A stretch of DNA of 40,149 nt from an uncultured Pirellulaceae bacterium (lineage in GTDB: Bacteria; Planctomycetota; Planctomycetia; Pirellulales; Pirellulaceae): the NCBI GenBank assembly GCA_938003615.1, contig CALKXO010000258.1:1-40149 (forward strand), in the 5' to 3' direction. Positions 17,000 through 26,113 of this stretch are shown here, piece after piece; the stretch's first letter is position 1, and each line of letters opens with the position of its first letter. Both the position numbers and the translations under genes were made by a program. The notes under the pieces were generated by a model. That model saw only the letters and a program-made list of their open reading frames with translations, did not search any database and was not told the origin of the DNA.

Positions 17000-19900
17000 T
17001 TATTTTAGTTGCCGGAGAGAGTTGTTTGGATTGTTTTCAATTCTTTTGAGTGTTTCTAGTTGTTTTCTTGCGTCTTTGACAAGACTTTGATTCGGATAGT
17101 TTTTAACCAGATACGTGAAATGCTGGATTGCATCCTTGACCAACTGTGGTTTCATTCTTTCGGACGCCTCGGAGATGCGAACGTAACTGCAGCGGGCCGC
17201 TTCATACACCGCATAAGCCTGCAACGAACGAATCTCCGGCGGCGACTCGGTGCCACCGTGCCCATAAAAGACAAGCTTGAATTCGTCGATGGCCTCGTCG
17301 AATTGCTTTTGTTTGAACAACAAGTCGCCTTTCATCAGACGGGCGCGGGCACCTGTTTTTCCAGTGTTGGCTGCAGCTCGTTGCCACGCATCGATCGCGC
17401 CGTCTTCCTGATTCAGTCCCATTCTCGCCTGACCGATTTCAAACCACGCTTCGTGCTGCGTTGCTTCGTCGGCTTCGATCGTGGTCAGTGGCGTGGCGAA
17501 ATCAATTGCCTGTTGCCACTGCTCCTGCTGGTTCGCACTTTTGGCACCGTTGATCATCGTCAACCACTTCAGCCGATCGGGTGTGCTTTTGGATTGCAGC
17601 ACGATCGGTTTTGCAACTATGTATGCTTCGAGTGCCTTGGCGTAGTTTTCATTTTCGAACCACGATTGAGCCAGCATGAAGCGCCCGTCGACAGCGAGGC
17701 TCCCTTCAGGGAATCGCGCGGTCTGTTTGTCAAACACCTCGGCGGACTGTTCAAAACGGTTCTGTTTGTAGCTTGACCAAGCAAGTTTATAGAGGGCTTT
17801 CTCCATCAATTCGTTGGATACGTTTGGACCGTCAATCACGTTGTTATAGAAGGTCGCCGCATCGTCGTATTTTTTCTGATCGTAGAATGCTGTGGCAACT
17901 TTGAAGTGCGCTTCAGCCGCTAAAGGACTTGCTGGAAACGTATCGGCCAAATCCCGGAACTGCGCAGTTGCGTCATCAAGTCGATTGAGCGACTCCAGCG
18001 TCCAAGCTAATTCATAGCGCGTCCGGTCGGCCAGACGATTCTCATTCGGCAGATTGAGTAAGCTGCGGAAAACTTTTTCTGCTTCCTCCCAGTTTTCATT
18101 TTCGACGTAGGCCAACCCCAGTTCAAAGAGGCTGCTGTTTTTTGTATCGCCCTCAGGGGCAGTTTCGAGGAATTGCTTGAGTGCTTCAATCGCCTCACCG
18201 GCCTTACCCAACTTTCGATGTGCGACGCTTCGCGCCATGCGGGCCTGAGAAGCCATTTGATGGTCAGGGAATCGCTCAATAAGTGAGTTGAAAGATTTTT
18301 CAGCCTCGTCAGCTCGATCTGTTCTCAGCAGCGCCCAACCCTGCCCCAACAACGACGCTGGAACGAATTCTGATTTCGGGAATTTATTTAGTAACAGCTG
18401 ATACTGGCTTAACGCGTCTTCAAGTTCATTGTCGTCGTAGAGCGTCTCGCCGATTCGGAAAACAGATTCTGCGACTGCCGGTGACTGCGGGAATTGGCTG
18501 GTGATTTTGGCGACTGTCAGACGGGCTTCGTCGATCGAGTCAGTCGCCAGCTGACAACGTAGAAATGCCAATAGCGTTTCGTCCGCGCGTTCCCATTGCT
18601 GAACTGAATCGATCGAGTTCTGCAGGGAGACCATTGCGTCTGCATATTTGTTCTGTTGGTACTGACTTGCACCAATCCAGTGTCGCGCTTCTGAAGCGCG
18701 TTTTGGCAGCTTGATCGAATCTAACCGTGCGGTCAGCCACGCTTCGGTTTCAGGATACTTCTTCTGAAGATAGAGTGCCCATCCAGTCCTCAATGTCCAA
18801 TGAGATTGTCGCTTGCTTTTTGGAAAATTCTCGGCCAGCGTGCGAAAGGTTTTCTCTCCAGCGGCATAGTCCTCTTTTACCAGTTGGGCATCTCCCAATA
18901 TGTCCTGCACATCCATTGCTAAAGGATGAGCTGAGTGGTTTTTCATGAACCGCTTTGCTGTTTCAATGGACTTGTCCGTTTCGAAAGACTCCCACCATGC
19001 TGCGGTCGCGTTGAATAGCGCTTCAGGTGCAGCACGGTCTTGAGGGAACTTGTCTGCGATTGCAAGAAACCGCTCTGCGGCCTTGGGTTTCATTTTTGGC
19101 GTGGCGTAGGCCGCTTCCGCATTTTCCATCAACAGGGCGACGTGCAGTGGAGCTTCGGCTGACTTTTCGATCCAAGCCTCTGTCAGCGCGTTTGCTTTTT
19201 CTGGCACGCCGCTGCTGCGGTAGGCGTTGGAAAGTAAAATGACCGCTTCGAGACCGAAACCCGAATCGCCACGGGTCAGAGGTTCTAGTGTCTTTATCGC
19301 GACGGGATATTTTTTGGCCCGTATCCACTCGCGTCCAGCCATCACCATCGCCTGATTGGCATTGGGCGAATCTTTATCCGTCGCTGCTTGTTCAAATAGT
19401 TTGGCCGCGCGCGAAAATTCCTCTAGTTCTCCCGCAACCATTGCTTGGCGGAAACAGGCGTCCGCGTAAAACGCTGAATTCGGATTGTCCGAAATTCGAC
19501 GAAGACGTTGGTCAGCTTTCTTCAATAGTTCAACCGCTTGCACCGATTCTTGCCGACCTCGCGCGGCGGCAGCAAGAAGCATATTTAGTTTGGCGATCTG
19601 AAGATTGATGTCATCGATCGCTTCCGCGTCATCAGTCGGTACGGATCTAAGATACTGTTCAAAAGCCGACAACGCCCGATCGAATTTCCCTGTTTGTTGG
19701 TAAGCGCTTGCGAGATCGTATTGAGCAACCTCTTTGAATTTTGCGTTGTCAAAGGTGTCGAGGCCTTCAAACGCCGCGACCGCTTCGTCATATCGCCCAA
19801 GTTTGTAGAAAGCCTGTCCCTGAAAATATAGGGCTTGATCGGCATCAGGGTAGTCAGGATATTCCTTAACGATTTTGCCCAGTGTTCGGGTGGCTGTTGT

Positions 19901-20377
19901 GAGAAACATACCGCCTTGGGTTTGCTCCTGTTCTGTCTTCGAAAGCGCCAGTTGGTCGCCATGTTTCATTTGAGAGAATCCGAGAAACAGCAGCGACTTA
20001 GGAACGTTAAGCGACTTGTCGCCGGCCTCTATTGCCGCGCGGATTGGTGCAATCGCCTCGGCATATTTATTTTGTTGGAACAAGCAGATACCAAGGTTCA
20101 ATTTCGCAGTTGCAATTTTGGACCAATTGGGGTGCTGCTTGACCAAACTCTCCCATTGTTTCTGAGCGAATTTGAAATCATCGTTGTTCTGCGCATTGCT
20201 GGCGCTGGTTGCAATTTTTTCGGCGGACGCGTTGCCGGCTGTTTCATCGGCTTGCGGCCGCGCAATGAACGCGGCATCGGCCGGTAAAATGACAGAAGCT
20301 GATACGATGAAGGCTGCGACCATCACAGTCGTCTGCCAAGCAGAAGCAGTTCGATTGAAGCGCGGAACGTTTGACAT
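17000..20377 (-). CDS. Large periplasmic tetratricopeptide-repeat protein
   Basis: The 1125-aa protein starts with a signal peptide (WQTTVMVAAFIVSASVILPADA, about 14-35). Almost all the rest is TPR-type helical repeats with recurring A-[FWY]-x-L...FP-x-S...A spacing, such as DADQALYFQGQAFYKLGRYD, AEEALLWQG-like ALLRTDRADEAEKSFNSLIE and DDAATFYNNVIDGP. Several repeats resemble the CpoB/YbgF and BamD-like outer-membrane TPRs ('FP-S--A--A---'). It probably acts as a periplasmic scaffold. It is the first gene of the run leading to the ExbB, ExbD and giant-toroid genes, so it probably serves the same machine. No catalytic motif is seen. Confidence 0.9.
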   Translation of the reverse strand: MSNVPRFNRTASAWQTTVMVAAFIVSASVILPADAAFIARPQADETAGNASAEKIATSASNAQNNDDFKFAQKQWESLVKQHPNWSKIATAKLNLGICLFQQNKYAEAIAPIRAAIEAGDKSLNVPKSLLFLGFSQMKHGDQLALSKTEQEQTQGGMFLTTATRTLGKIVKEYPDYPDADQALYFQGQAFYKLGRYDEAVAAFEGLDTFDNAKFKEVAQYDLASAYQQTGKFDRALSAFEQYLRSVPTDDAEAIDDINLQIAKLNMLLAAAARGRQESVQAVELLKKADQRLRRISDNPNSAFYADACFRQAMVAGELEEFSRAAKLFEQAATDKDSPNANQAMVMAGREWIRAKKYPVAIKTLEPLTRGDSGFGLEAVILLSNAYRSSGVPEKANALTEAWIEKSAEAPLHVALLMENAEAAYATPKMKPKAAERFLAIADKFPQDRAAPEALFNATAAWWESFETDKSIETAKRFMKNHSAHPLAMDVQDILGDAQLVKEDYAAGEKTFRTLAENFPKSKRQSHWTLRTGWALYLQKKYPETEAWLTARLDSIKLPKRASEARHWIGASQYQQNKYADAMVSLQNSIDSVQQWERADETLLAFLRCQLATDSIDEARLTVAKITSQFPQSPAVAESVFRIGETLYDDNELEDALSQYQLLLNKFPKSEFVPASLLGQGWALLRTDRADEAEKSFNSLIERFPDHQMASQARMARSVAHRKLGKAGEAIEALKQFLETAPEGDTKNSSLFELGLAYVENENWEEAEKVFRSLLNLPNENRLADRTRYELAWTLESLNRLDDATAQFRDLADTFPASPLAAEAHFKVATAFYDQKKYDDAATFYNNVIDGPNVSNELMEKALYKLAWSSYKQNRFEQSAEVFDKQTARFPEGSLAVDGRFMLAQSWFENENYAKALEAYIVAKPIVLQSKSTPDRLKWLTMINGAKSANQQEQWQQAIDFATPLTTIEADEATQHEAWFEIGQARMGLNQEDGAIDAWQRAAANTGKTGARARLMKGDLLFKQKQFDEAIDEFKLVFYGHGGTESPPEIRSLQAYAVYEAARCSYVRISEASERMKPQLVKDAIQHFTYLVKNYPNQSLVKDARKQLETLKRIENNPNNSLRQLK

Positions 20378-20767
20378 TTTTGATGGAGTGATTCGTGTTC
20401 TCTGATTTGTGTTCTCAAAACGGCGAAGTTACCAGTCTTCAGTCTATACATCCCCATGCCAGCGGGCCAGAAAATACGCATTGCCAACGGCGCAAAGCGG
20501 TTTTTTACCTCTAGATAGCTTTGTCAGTTTTTGCGGGCCTTCAGCTTTCCTTGCTTGACAATCCAGAGTGAGTTTTCCCCTAAATCGCAGGGATATATGA
20601 CACCGGCGACTCTGCCGGGTGGGCAGTTTGTTTGTTCTGGGGGTGTATGGTTTGGCAATTTGGCTTGCCAGAGTGCGCAGGGGTTACTTGAGTTTTTGCT
20701 GGCGATTTTTGGAAGAGAAGTCTTGGGTGAGTTCGCGGTCGGGCACTCGATCGTCGACGGTAAGTGG
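20378..20767. other. Intergenic stretch without a convincing gene
   Basis: The 390 bp lie between the DUF4105 remnant and the TPR gene. Overlapping ORFs of 95-120 codons exist on both strands (20524-20823 minus, 20531-20818 and 20619-20990 plus). None has a recognisable motif, an appropriate start context or coding character clearly better than its antisense. The TPR promoter probably lies in 20380-20470, but I see no reliable -35/-10 pair. Confidence 0.4.
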
Positions 20768-21790
20768 CTATTGGTTGCTGGACGTGAGAGATCGTATTGC
20801 TGCGGAAAAAGTTTCTGAGACACCTGATCGACGCGCTCGAATATCGATACGTGAGTCGTCTTTGATTTCTTCGAAGCTTTGCCTTTTTAGACCGCCGATT
20901 AATCCATTTTCAAACGCGAACCAATCGCTGAACCCCGGCAGAACGATACGCGGGTCGAGCCAATTGATCGGCTCGGGCGTTAATTCGTAAGTCTGCCGAG
21001 TGATGCCGTTGGCACAGTTATTGAGAAACGTGTGATAGAACTCTGGATTTGATTCCAAATGCTTTATCCGATCAACGAAGCCCAGAAACAACTTTTACAC
21101 TTGTTGCGGAGTGGCGTTGAGAGGGTACAGCCAAACCCGATCCTTAGGCCGATGAACGGTCCGCACTCCGATTAAGTCACGCTCATCGCCGATCACATGA
21201 GTTACCTCATAATTTCGGTAGACACCTTTGAGAGGGCCGTAAAACTCTCCTTTTTCTCGTCGCACTTCGATCGAAAGACAGAAGTAGTCCTCCTTTGATT
21301 GGGGGAGTTCTCCGGCAATGCCGAAGCTCAGCATGACATGGGCCAGCCCTTCGAAAGGTGTGAACTTCTGAACGATCAATGAAACGGAATTGAGGTCGTC
21401 CAACCGAAACGTCTTGGTTTCAAAGATAGAGTCGAAGTCGGCTTCGCTGCGATAGTGGAAGTTGCGAAAGTTGTGCAGCGTCACGATACCGTCAGCCACT
21501 TCAGCTTTGGCAACGCGCGTCTGATCTTCCGCCCAGTGGCGATCATTGGACGGCCGAATCAGTAGCGTTAGTAGATAGATCCCAACAATGGACGCGGCAA
21601 GAATTCCGCGCGTTTTGTTTCGATGTTTGGATCGCCAAATCCAAACGATGAAGCCAACAACAAAGCTCAAGCAAGCCACTGGTCGCAGCCACGCCGGCAA
21701 CCAGTGCATGTAGTAAATTGCTCCCGCAGCCCACAGGAAAAAGATGGCAACGGAGAACCAGATCAGACCTTGGAGGCATATTCTCAGCAT
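20768..21790 (-). pseudogene. DUF4105 membrane protein gene interrupted by an in-frame stop
   Basis: From 21790 the gene encodes three N-terminal membrane helices (residues about 5-80), then the DUF4105 region: NFRNFHYRSEADF, LIVQKFTPFEGLAHVMLSFG and LYPLNATPQQV. A TAA at 21097-21095 follows. After it the very same frame continues as KLFLGFVDRIKHLESNPEFY, HTFLNNCANGI (the family's 'Y-TL-NNCT' motif with its cysteine), PRIVLPGFSDWF, and ends normally at 20768. A single nonsense change (for example AAA or CAA to TAA) accounts for the break. DUF4105 is an uncharacterised family with a papain-like cysteine/histidine arrangement. The truncated 231-aa product would lack the NNC segment. It is otherwise undamaged, so the mutation looks recent. 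Confidence 0.8.
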
Positions 21791-22255
21791 CTAGAGGTAC
21801 TTTTGATAGGCGGCTACAGCCAGTTCGTCGACGCGATCGTTTTCTTTATGGCCGCTGTGGCCAGCAACGCGCGTGTACTTCACTTTATGCCGCGCAATTT
21901 GCTCATCAAGCCGTTTCCAAAGATCACAATTTTTGACCGGAACGTTCTTTCCTTTTTCTTTGCGTTGCCAACCGTTTTTCTTCCACTTAATCATCCACTC
22001 GGTCATACCTTTGCCGACGTAGACACTGTCGGTAAACAGCTCCACGTGACAGGGACGCTTGAGTGCTGCCAGCCCTTCGATAACGGCCATCAATTCCATC
22101 TGGTTGTTGGTGGTGTGTTCCATCCCGCCCGACTTTTCTGCTTCTTTGCCTGAGGGTAGGTGCCGCATTAGGTACGCCCATCCGCCGGGCCCTGGATTGC
22201 CACTGCAACCGCCGTCAGTGTAAAGATGAACCTCGATGTTGGATGACTCAGACAT
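21791..22255 (-). CDS. rnhA: Ribonuclease HI
   Basis: I use the ATG at 22255 (154 aa). The longer 22273 start is a TTG and adds only six non-conserved residues. The family's active-site acids are visible: YTDGGCSGNPGPGGWA (first Asp), NNQMELMAVIEGL (Glu), LFTDSVYV (Asp), VAGHSGHKENDRVDELA (His and final Asp). It cleaves the RNA strand of RNA:DNA hybrids in the cytoplasm. The length is typical. It lies between recG and the DUF4105 gene, with only 1 bp to the latter's start, so cotranscription is likely. Confidence 0.96.
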   Translation of the reverse strand: MSESSNIEVHLYTDGGCSGNPGPGGWAYLMRHLPSGKEAEKSGGMEHTTNNQMELMAVIEGLAALKRPCHVELFTDSVYVGKGMTEWMIKWKKNGWQRKEKGKNVPVKNCDLWKRLDEQIARHKVKYTRVAGHSGHKENDRVDELAVAAYQKYL

Positions 22256-22334
22256 GTTGGAAGACGCATGCAAGCGCGGAACTTTGCGGGCAATGAATAG
22301 GTAAACTGAAACTCAAATTCGTGCCGCTATCGTA

Positions 22335-24476
22335 CTACCCTACGTCGCTGATCGAAAGGGCGCGGCCGTATCTGGCGAAAACTAGTTGTCGCAAACGGGA
22401 GTAGGTTGCGTTTTGCAAGTCCGGGTCAGCATCGATCAACTTTCGCGCGTCTTCCCGCGCACGCACTAAGACTTCTTCGTCCCTGACCAGATCGGCGATC
22501 ATCAATGGAGGAAAACCGCTTTGCTGCGTACTGAACAGATTGCCCGGACCGCGAATCTGTAAGTCAATCTCCGCCAATTCAAACCCGCTATCGGTTTCTG
22601 AAAATGCCGTCAGCCGTTGATTGGATTCCGGATCGTCGCTGGAGGCAAACACACAGACGAACCCCGGATGCTGTCCACGACAGACACGACCGCGCAACTG
22701 GTGTAGCTGGGAGAGCCCAAATCGCTCGGCAGATTCGATTGTCATCACGGTTGCGTTACCCACATCGATACCAACTTCCACCACGGTTGTCGATACGAGG
22801 ACCTGTGTCTTGCCATTGGCAAAATCGGCCATCGCCGCGTCCTTTTGCTCGGCCGTCTGCCGGCCGTGCAGCAGATCGACACGAAAGTCACTAAACGGCC
22901 CGTTGGCCAGCGACTCAAACATGCGCTCGGCACTGCTCAACTGCTCGTCATCATCGCCCTCAACCAGCGGAGCAATCACAAACGCTTGCCGCCCCTCACG
23001 CAATTTCTTGCTGACAAACGCCCACCATTTTTCGCGACTTTCTTCTTTACCCAGATAGGTGTTCACTTTCTGGCCGATGCCGCTGCTGCGTTTAAGCGTC
23101 GACACATCCAGATCACCAAACAGCGTCATCGAGATCGTTCGGGGAATTGGCGTCGCTGTCATCACCAAGTAGTGCGGATCGAATCCAGATTGTTTCAGTG
23201 TGGCGCGTTGTTTGACCCCAAATTTGTGTTGTTCGTCGATGACGACCAGCCCCAGCTGTTTAAATGGAACCTTGGATGCGACGATAGCTTGCGTGCCAAT
23301 GACAATATCGACTTCGCCATTTTCAATGCGCTTCGCCGTTTCTTTGCGTGCCTTCCCTTTTACGCCGCCAGTCCATAGTGCAAAACGGACGCGCGTATTA
23401 CTCAGCAGTTTCTGGATGGTGTTGAAATGTTGGTTGGCCAGCACCGCAGTTGGCGCCATCAGTGCGGCTTGATGACCATGGGCGACTGCCAGCAGCATCG
23501 CGGAAACGGCCACGACCGTTTTTCCACTTCCGACCTCACCGTGAAGCAACCGGTTCATCGGCCAAGGCTGATTCATGTCGGCCGCAATTTCGGTCAATGC
23601 CTGTGATTGTGTGTCAGTCAGCTCAAACGGCAGTCGTCCAAGAATTCGAGCGCGGATCTTGGGCGTCATCTCGATTTCAGGCGCTTTGTTTTCGGCTCGA
23701 ATGCGATGTCGCCGAATCGACAACGCTAGCTGCAGAATGAACAGCTCCTGATAAACCAGTCGGGCTCGCGCCGATTCGACCTGTTCTTGATTTTTTGGAG
23801 CGTGGATCTGGCGGATTGCATCGGAGATTCCACACACGTCCAGACTTTTCCGCAATTCATCAGGAAAGGCCTCCGTTACTATGTCGGCGCATTGCTCGAC
23901 GACGGCACCTGCGATCTTGCGCATTTGTTTCTGGTTGATACCGTCAGTCAATTTGTATACCGGCATCAGACACTGCTGCTGTTGGACCGAATCTTCGGTG
24001 TCTAGCCAAGTAACTTTGGGGTGGTTCATCTGGAACCGACCGCCTTGCCATTTGGCTTTTCCCTGAAACATTACTTTTTGACCGGGCCAGAACTTGCGCA
24101 TCAGGAACTGCTGGTTGAACCAGACCGCGCGCAGATACCTGTCCTCCTGCTTGATCAAGACATAGCAAATGTGCACACCCGATCGGCCAATCTGTTGATC
24201 GACGTCATCGACGACTCCTACGACGTTAGCCAATTGCTCGTTGGCCATTTCGCCAAGGTGATGCAGTTGCGTGAAGTCCTGATAACTGCGTGGGAAGAAG
24301 AATAGGACATCCGCGGCGTTTCGCAGGTGAAGTTTCTCCAGCATTTCAGCCCGGGCTGGCCCAACGTCTTTGAGAAATTGGATCGGCTGCGTCAGCAACT
24401 CCATCGGCGACCGCTGGTCAGCAGCTTCTGCTGGCGAGGCAGGGTTGGGGGGCGGTTTGGAAGACGCGTCTGACAT
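22335..24476 (-). CDS. recG: ATP-dependent DNA helicase RecG
   Basis: The 713-aa protein is slightly longer than E. coli RecG. Its wedge/OB-fold part lies at about residues 40-200 (FLKDVGPARAEMLEKL, VVGVVDDVDQQIGRSG). The superfamily 2 helicase motor follows, with Walker A GEVGSGKTVVAVSAML, Walker B-type DEQHKFGVKQR and VMTATPIPRTISMTLFGDLD. The C-terminal half has QVLVSTTVVEVGIDVGNATV, HQLRGRVCRG and the TRG-like ending. It reverses stalled replication forks and branch-migrates recombination intermediates. It is the last strongly conserved housekeeping gene before the AT-richer deaminase island, which lies upstream of it on the same strand. Confidence 0.97.
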   Translation of the reverse strand: MSDASSKPPPNPASPAEAADQRSPMELLTQPIQFLKDVGPARAEMLEKLHLRNAADVLFFFPRSYQDFTQLHHLGEMANEQLANVVGVVDDVDQQIGRSGVHICYVLIKQEDRYLRAVWFNQQFLMRKFWPGQKVMFQGKAKWQGGRFQMNHPKVTWLDTEDSVQQQQCLMPVYKLTDGINQKQMRKIAGAVVEQCADIVTEAFPDELRKSLDVCGISDAIRQIHAPKNQEQVESARARLVYQELFILQLALSIRRHRIRAENKAPEIEMTPKIRARILGRLPFELTDTQSQALTEIAADMNQPWPMNRLLHGEVGSGKTVVAVSAMLLAVAHGHQAALMAPTAVLANQHFNTIQKLLSNTRVRFALWTGGVKGKARKETAKRIENGEVDIVIGTQAIVASKVPFKQLGLVVIDEQHKFGVKQRATLKQSGFDPHYLVMTATPIPRTISMTLFGDLDVSTLKRSSGIGQKVNTYLGKEESREKWWAFVSKKLREGRQAFVIAPLVEGDDDEQLSSAERMFESLANGPFSDFRVDLLHGRQTAEQKDAAMADFANGKTQVLVSTTVVEVGIDVGNATVMTIESAERFGLSQLHQLRGRVCRGQHPGFVCVFASSDDPESNQRLTAFSETDSGFELAEIDLQIRGPGNLFSTQQSGFPPLMIADLVRDEEVLVRAREDARKLIDADPDLQNATYSRLRQLVFARYGRALSISDVG

Positions 24477-24641
24477 GCCATCATTCTATGGCAACTTACT
24501 ACACGACGAAATCAGCAGATTGAACTTCTTGCTTGCCTGCTGTCTTGGTGAACTCAATAGTTTCTATGAGCTACGTCGTCCATAATGTTCCTAGCATTTT
24601 GTTACGTGAAATTTTAAAGGCAGTCGAAATTACTTCTACTT

Positions 24642-24833
24642 CTACTTCTCGCTTGACACTATTTTTGTTTTACACCGACCACCTTTTGAAGAAACGTCTC
24701 GAGGTGTCAATACCTTTCCTCGCATACTGTCACGTAGAACCGTTTGCTTCCATTTTGGCCATTTCGAAAAAGTGATTTCAGCTTTTGCAAGCTTTGCTCT
24801 CAAATCATTGGTTGTCATCATGCTATTTTCCAT
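24642..24833 (-). CDS. Small charged protein coupled to the deaminase gene
   Basis: The ORF encodes 63 residues from the ATG at 24833, or 59 from the ATG at 24821. The first start overlaps the deaminase stop by 11 nt and the second begins 1 nt after it (TAGCATGATG), so translation is probably coupled. The core, TNDLRAKLAKAEITFSKWPK, WKQTVLRDSM and then TPRDVSS, resembles a set of short conserved bacterial proteins with a 'W--WK---L--S-------PR-P' pattern that I recall but cannot name. No membrane segment is seen. The ORF ends in a (TAGAAG) repeat giving three in-frame stops. A role with the deaminase is suggested only by position. Confidence 0.6.
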   Translation of the reverse strand: MENSMMTTNDLRAKLAKAEITFSKWPKWKQTVLRDSMRGKVLTPRDVSSKGGRCKTKIVSSEK

Positions 24834-25383
24834 TCCTTGGTTCTAAAAGATCTTGGTAGATTTGACTTGCTTCAAACTCTAAATCCAAATAAGAACTGGG
24901 TAGCATTTGTAGACGAAGTTGTGATTCTTCGATATGCCATTCTTTTTTCACACCGGTTTCTTTTTCTTTCCGTGTCATTTTGTACGAAGATCCATGACGC
25001 ATTGAAAATAAGTCAAAGAACTTTCGCGGTCCTACTCCGACAAATGGCTCAAAACAAACTTTATCATATTCAAAGTCATCTGGTTCGACTTTTGCGATTG
25101 AATCGGTATGAAACTCAAATGCTTTGCTTTTAGCGTAAGGTTCAATGTAGACGACGCGATTAATCCCGACAGCTACGATGTGCTTCGCACAATTGTGGCA
25201 CGGGAAAGTCGTAGAGTAAAGAGTAGTGCCAACGGTACCGATGCCGTTTCTAGCACACGAGAGCATTGCTTCCATCTCGGCATGTACAACACGACCGTAC
25301 TCCGTTAGGTCCGCAATAGAACTCGATTCAAGCAAAGTTAAAAGCTCATCACGTTCAATCCCTGAATAATTGTTGAGAACCAA
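24823..25383 (-). CDS. C-terminal deaminase fragment of an AvcD-like anti-phage dCTP/dCMP deaminase
   Basis: This 186-codon ORF has no ATG start (TTG at 25383) and overlaps the upstream ORF by 46 nt in the -1 frame. It holds the zinc-deaminase signature, HAEMEAML (His34 ligand, Glu36 proton shuttle) and PCHNCAKH (Cys62, Cys65), plus VGINRVVYIEPYAKSKAFEF, which is typical of the deoxycytidylate deaminase domain of AvcD-type defence proteins. The start of that domain, usually a segment with LRSA-L-RQVGA and G-NDVP-GGG motifs, is missing. Intact relatives are one protein of about 500 aa; here the two ORFs total about 410. I infer an internal deletion with frameshift and probably no activity. Confidence 0.75.
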   Translation of the reverse strand: MVLNNYSGIERDELLTLLESSSIADLTEYGRVVHAEMEAMLSCARNGIGTVGTTLYSTTFPCHNCAKHIVAVGINRVVYIEPYAKSKAFEFHTDSIAKVEPDDFEYDKVCFEPFVGVGPRKFFDLFSMRHGSSYKMTRKEKETGVKKEWHIEESQLRLQMLPSSYLDLEFEASQIYQDLLEPRNGK

Positions 25384-26066
25384 ATCCGAACCATGCGTTC
25401 CAAGTCACAATCTAGCCGCGAAAGATCTTTGGTGCTGTGGACGAAAAAATCAGCCTTCTGAAATGAGTTGCGTACCCTCTGGCCGTAATCTTCTTTCTCT
25501 TCGCCTGCATCACGCGCAATCAACTTTTCCGCCGATTCGCGGTCCATGTTTTCATGATATGGTCCACATAGATTGTCTATCCGATCTTCTTCGGTTTCGT
25601 ACACTCCAACCAGAACAAACCCGTGCGGGTAGGTGGCTCGCAAGAAGTCAATCTCTTCCGGCCGTTTAATTGAGTCAATAACGAAAGCGGACTTAAAACT
25701 GGGAACCTTCTGTGTCGTGGTTGGGCCAACTTTAGCCTCGTCTCGATTTGCGAAAATCACAGCCGCCGCTCCACATGCAAGTACGGCATTGCCACCATGG
25801 AGTCCATCAACAGATTTGGCTGACTCTCTCGCCTCATTCCCTGCCTTGATTAATCTATCGTAGCGATCGAATCTATTTAATTCAGAAACTTCAACCTCAA
25901 CCAAATCAGGAATTACGTCTCGAGAGAGCTTAATTTCTTTGACGCAATATCCAGTACTTTCAACATGTTTTTTCAGAACATGCTTGACACCTTTGAGGTT
26001 CGTGCCAATTGGACCAACCAAACCAATGACTAGTTCAGTGTTTCCACTAATGTTTTGAATTGCCAT
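25338..26066 (-). CDS. P-loop domain of AvcD-like anti-phage dCTP deaminase (N-terminal part)
   Basis: The 242-aa ORF begins ELVIGLVGPIGTNLKGV, the modified P-loop that opens AvcD-type defence proteins. It continues with FKSAFVIDSIKRPEEIDFLR and GFVLVGVYETEEDRIDNL, the KTI12-like P-loop NTPase core, and ends DLERMVRIWF just before the point where the deaminase domain normally starts. After that the frame runs out (STIIQGLNVMSF-stop). In Vibrio and E. coli such proteins deplete dCTP/dCMP during phage infection and are held in check by a small RNA (established for AvcID). The local DNA is visibly AT-richer than trpA and recG on either side, consistent with horizontal transfer. Confidence 0.78.
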   Translation of the reverse strand: MAIQNISGNTELVIGLVGPIGTNLKGVKHVLKKHVESTGYCVKEIKLSRDVIPDLVEVEVSELNRFDRYDRLIKAGNEARESAKSVDGLHGGNAVLACGAAAVIFANRDEAKVGPTTTQKVPSFKSAFVIDSIKRPEEIDFLRATYPHGFVLVGVYETEEDRIDNLCGPYHENMDRESAEKLIARDAGEEKEDYGQRVRNSFQKADFFVHSTKDLSRLDCDLERMVRIWFSTIIQGLNVMSF

Positions 26067-26092
26067 GTTGTTTCGTTGCTCTTTTTTCCAAT

Positions 26093-26113
26093 CCCGACGG
26101 ACGAAGAGTCGGG
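26093..26113 (-). promoter_or_regulatory. Hairpin in the leader of the deaminase operon
   Basis: A perfect 6-bp stem, CCCGAC/GTCGGG, with a 9-nt loop lies 26 nt upstream of the AvcD-like start, in the 170-bp gap after trpA. On the minus strand it is followed by ATTGG and a run of A, not T, so it is not an intrinsic terminator. It could be part of a 5' leader structure or of a short regulatory RNA, the position where avcI lies in characterised avcID loci. Sequence similarity to AvcI was not assessed. Confidence 0.4.

Noticed and set aside
20524-20990. ORFs of 95-123 codons on both strands between the DUF4105 and TPR genes
   Set aside because: The frames overlap on both strands without motifs or start context, and neither strand is clearly better.
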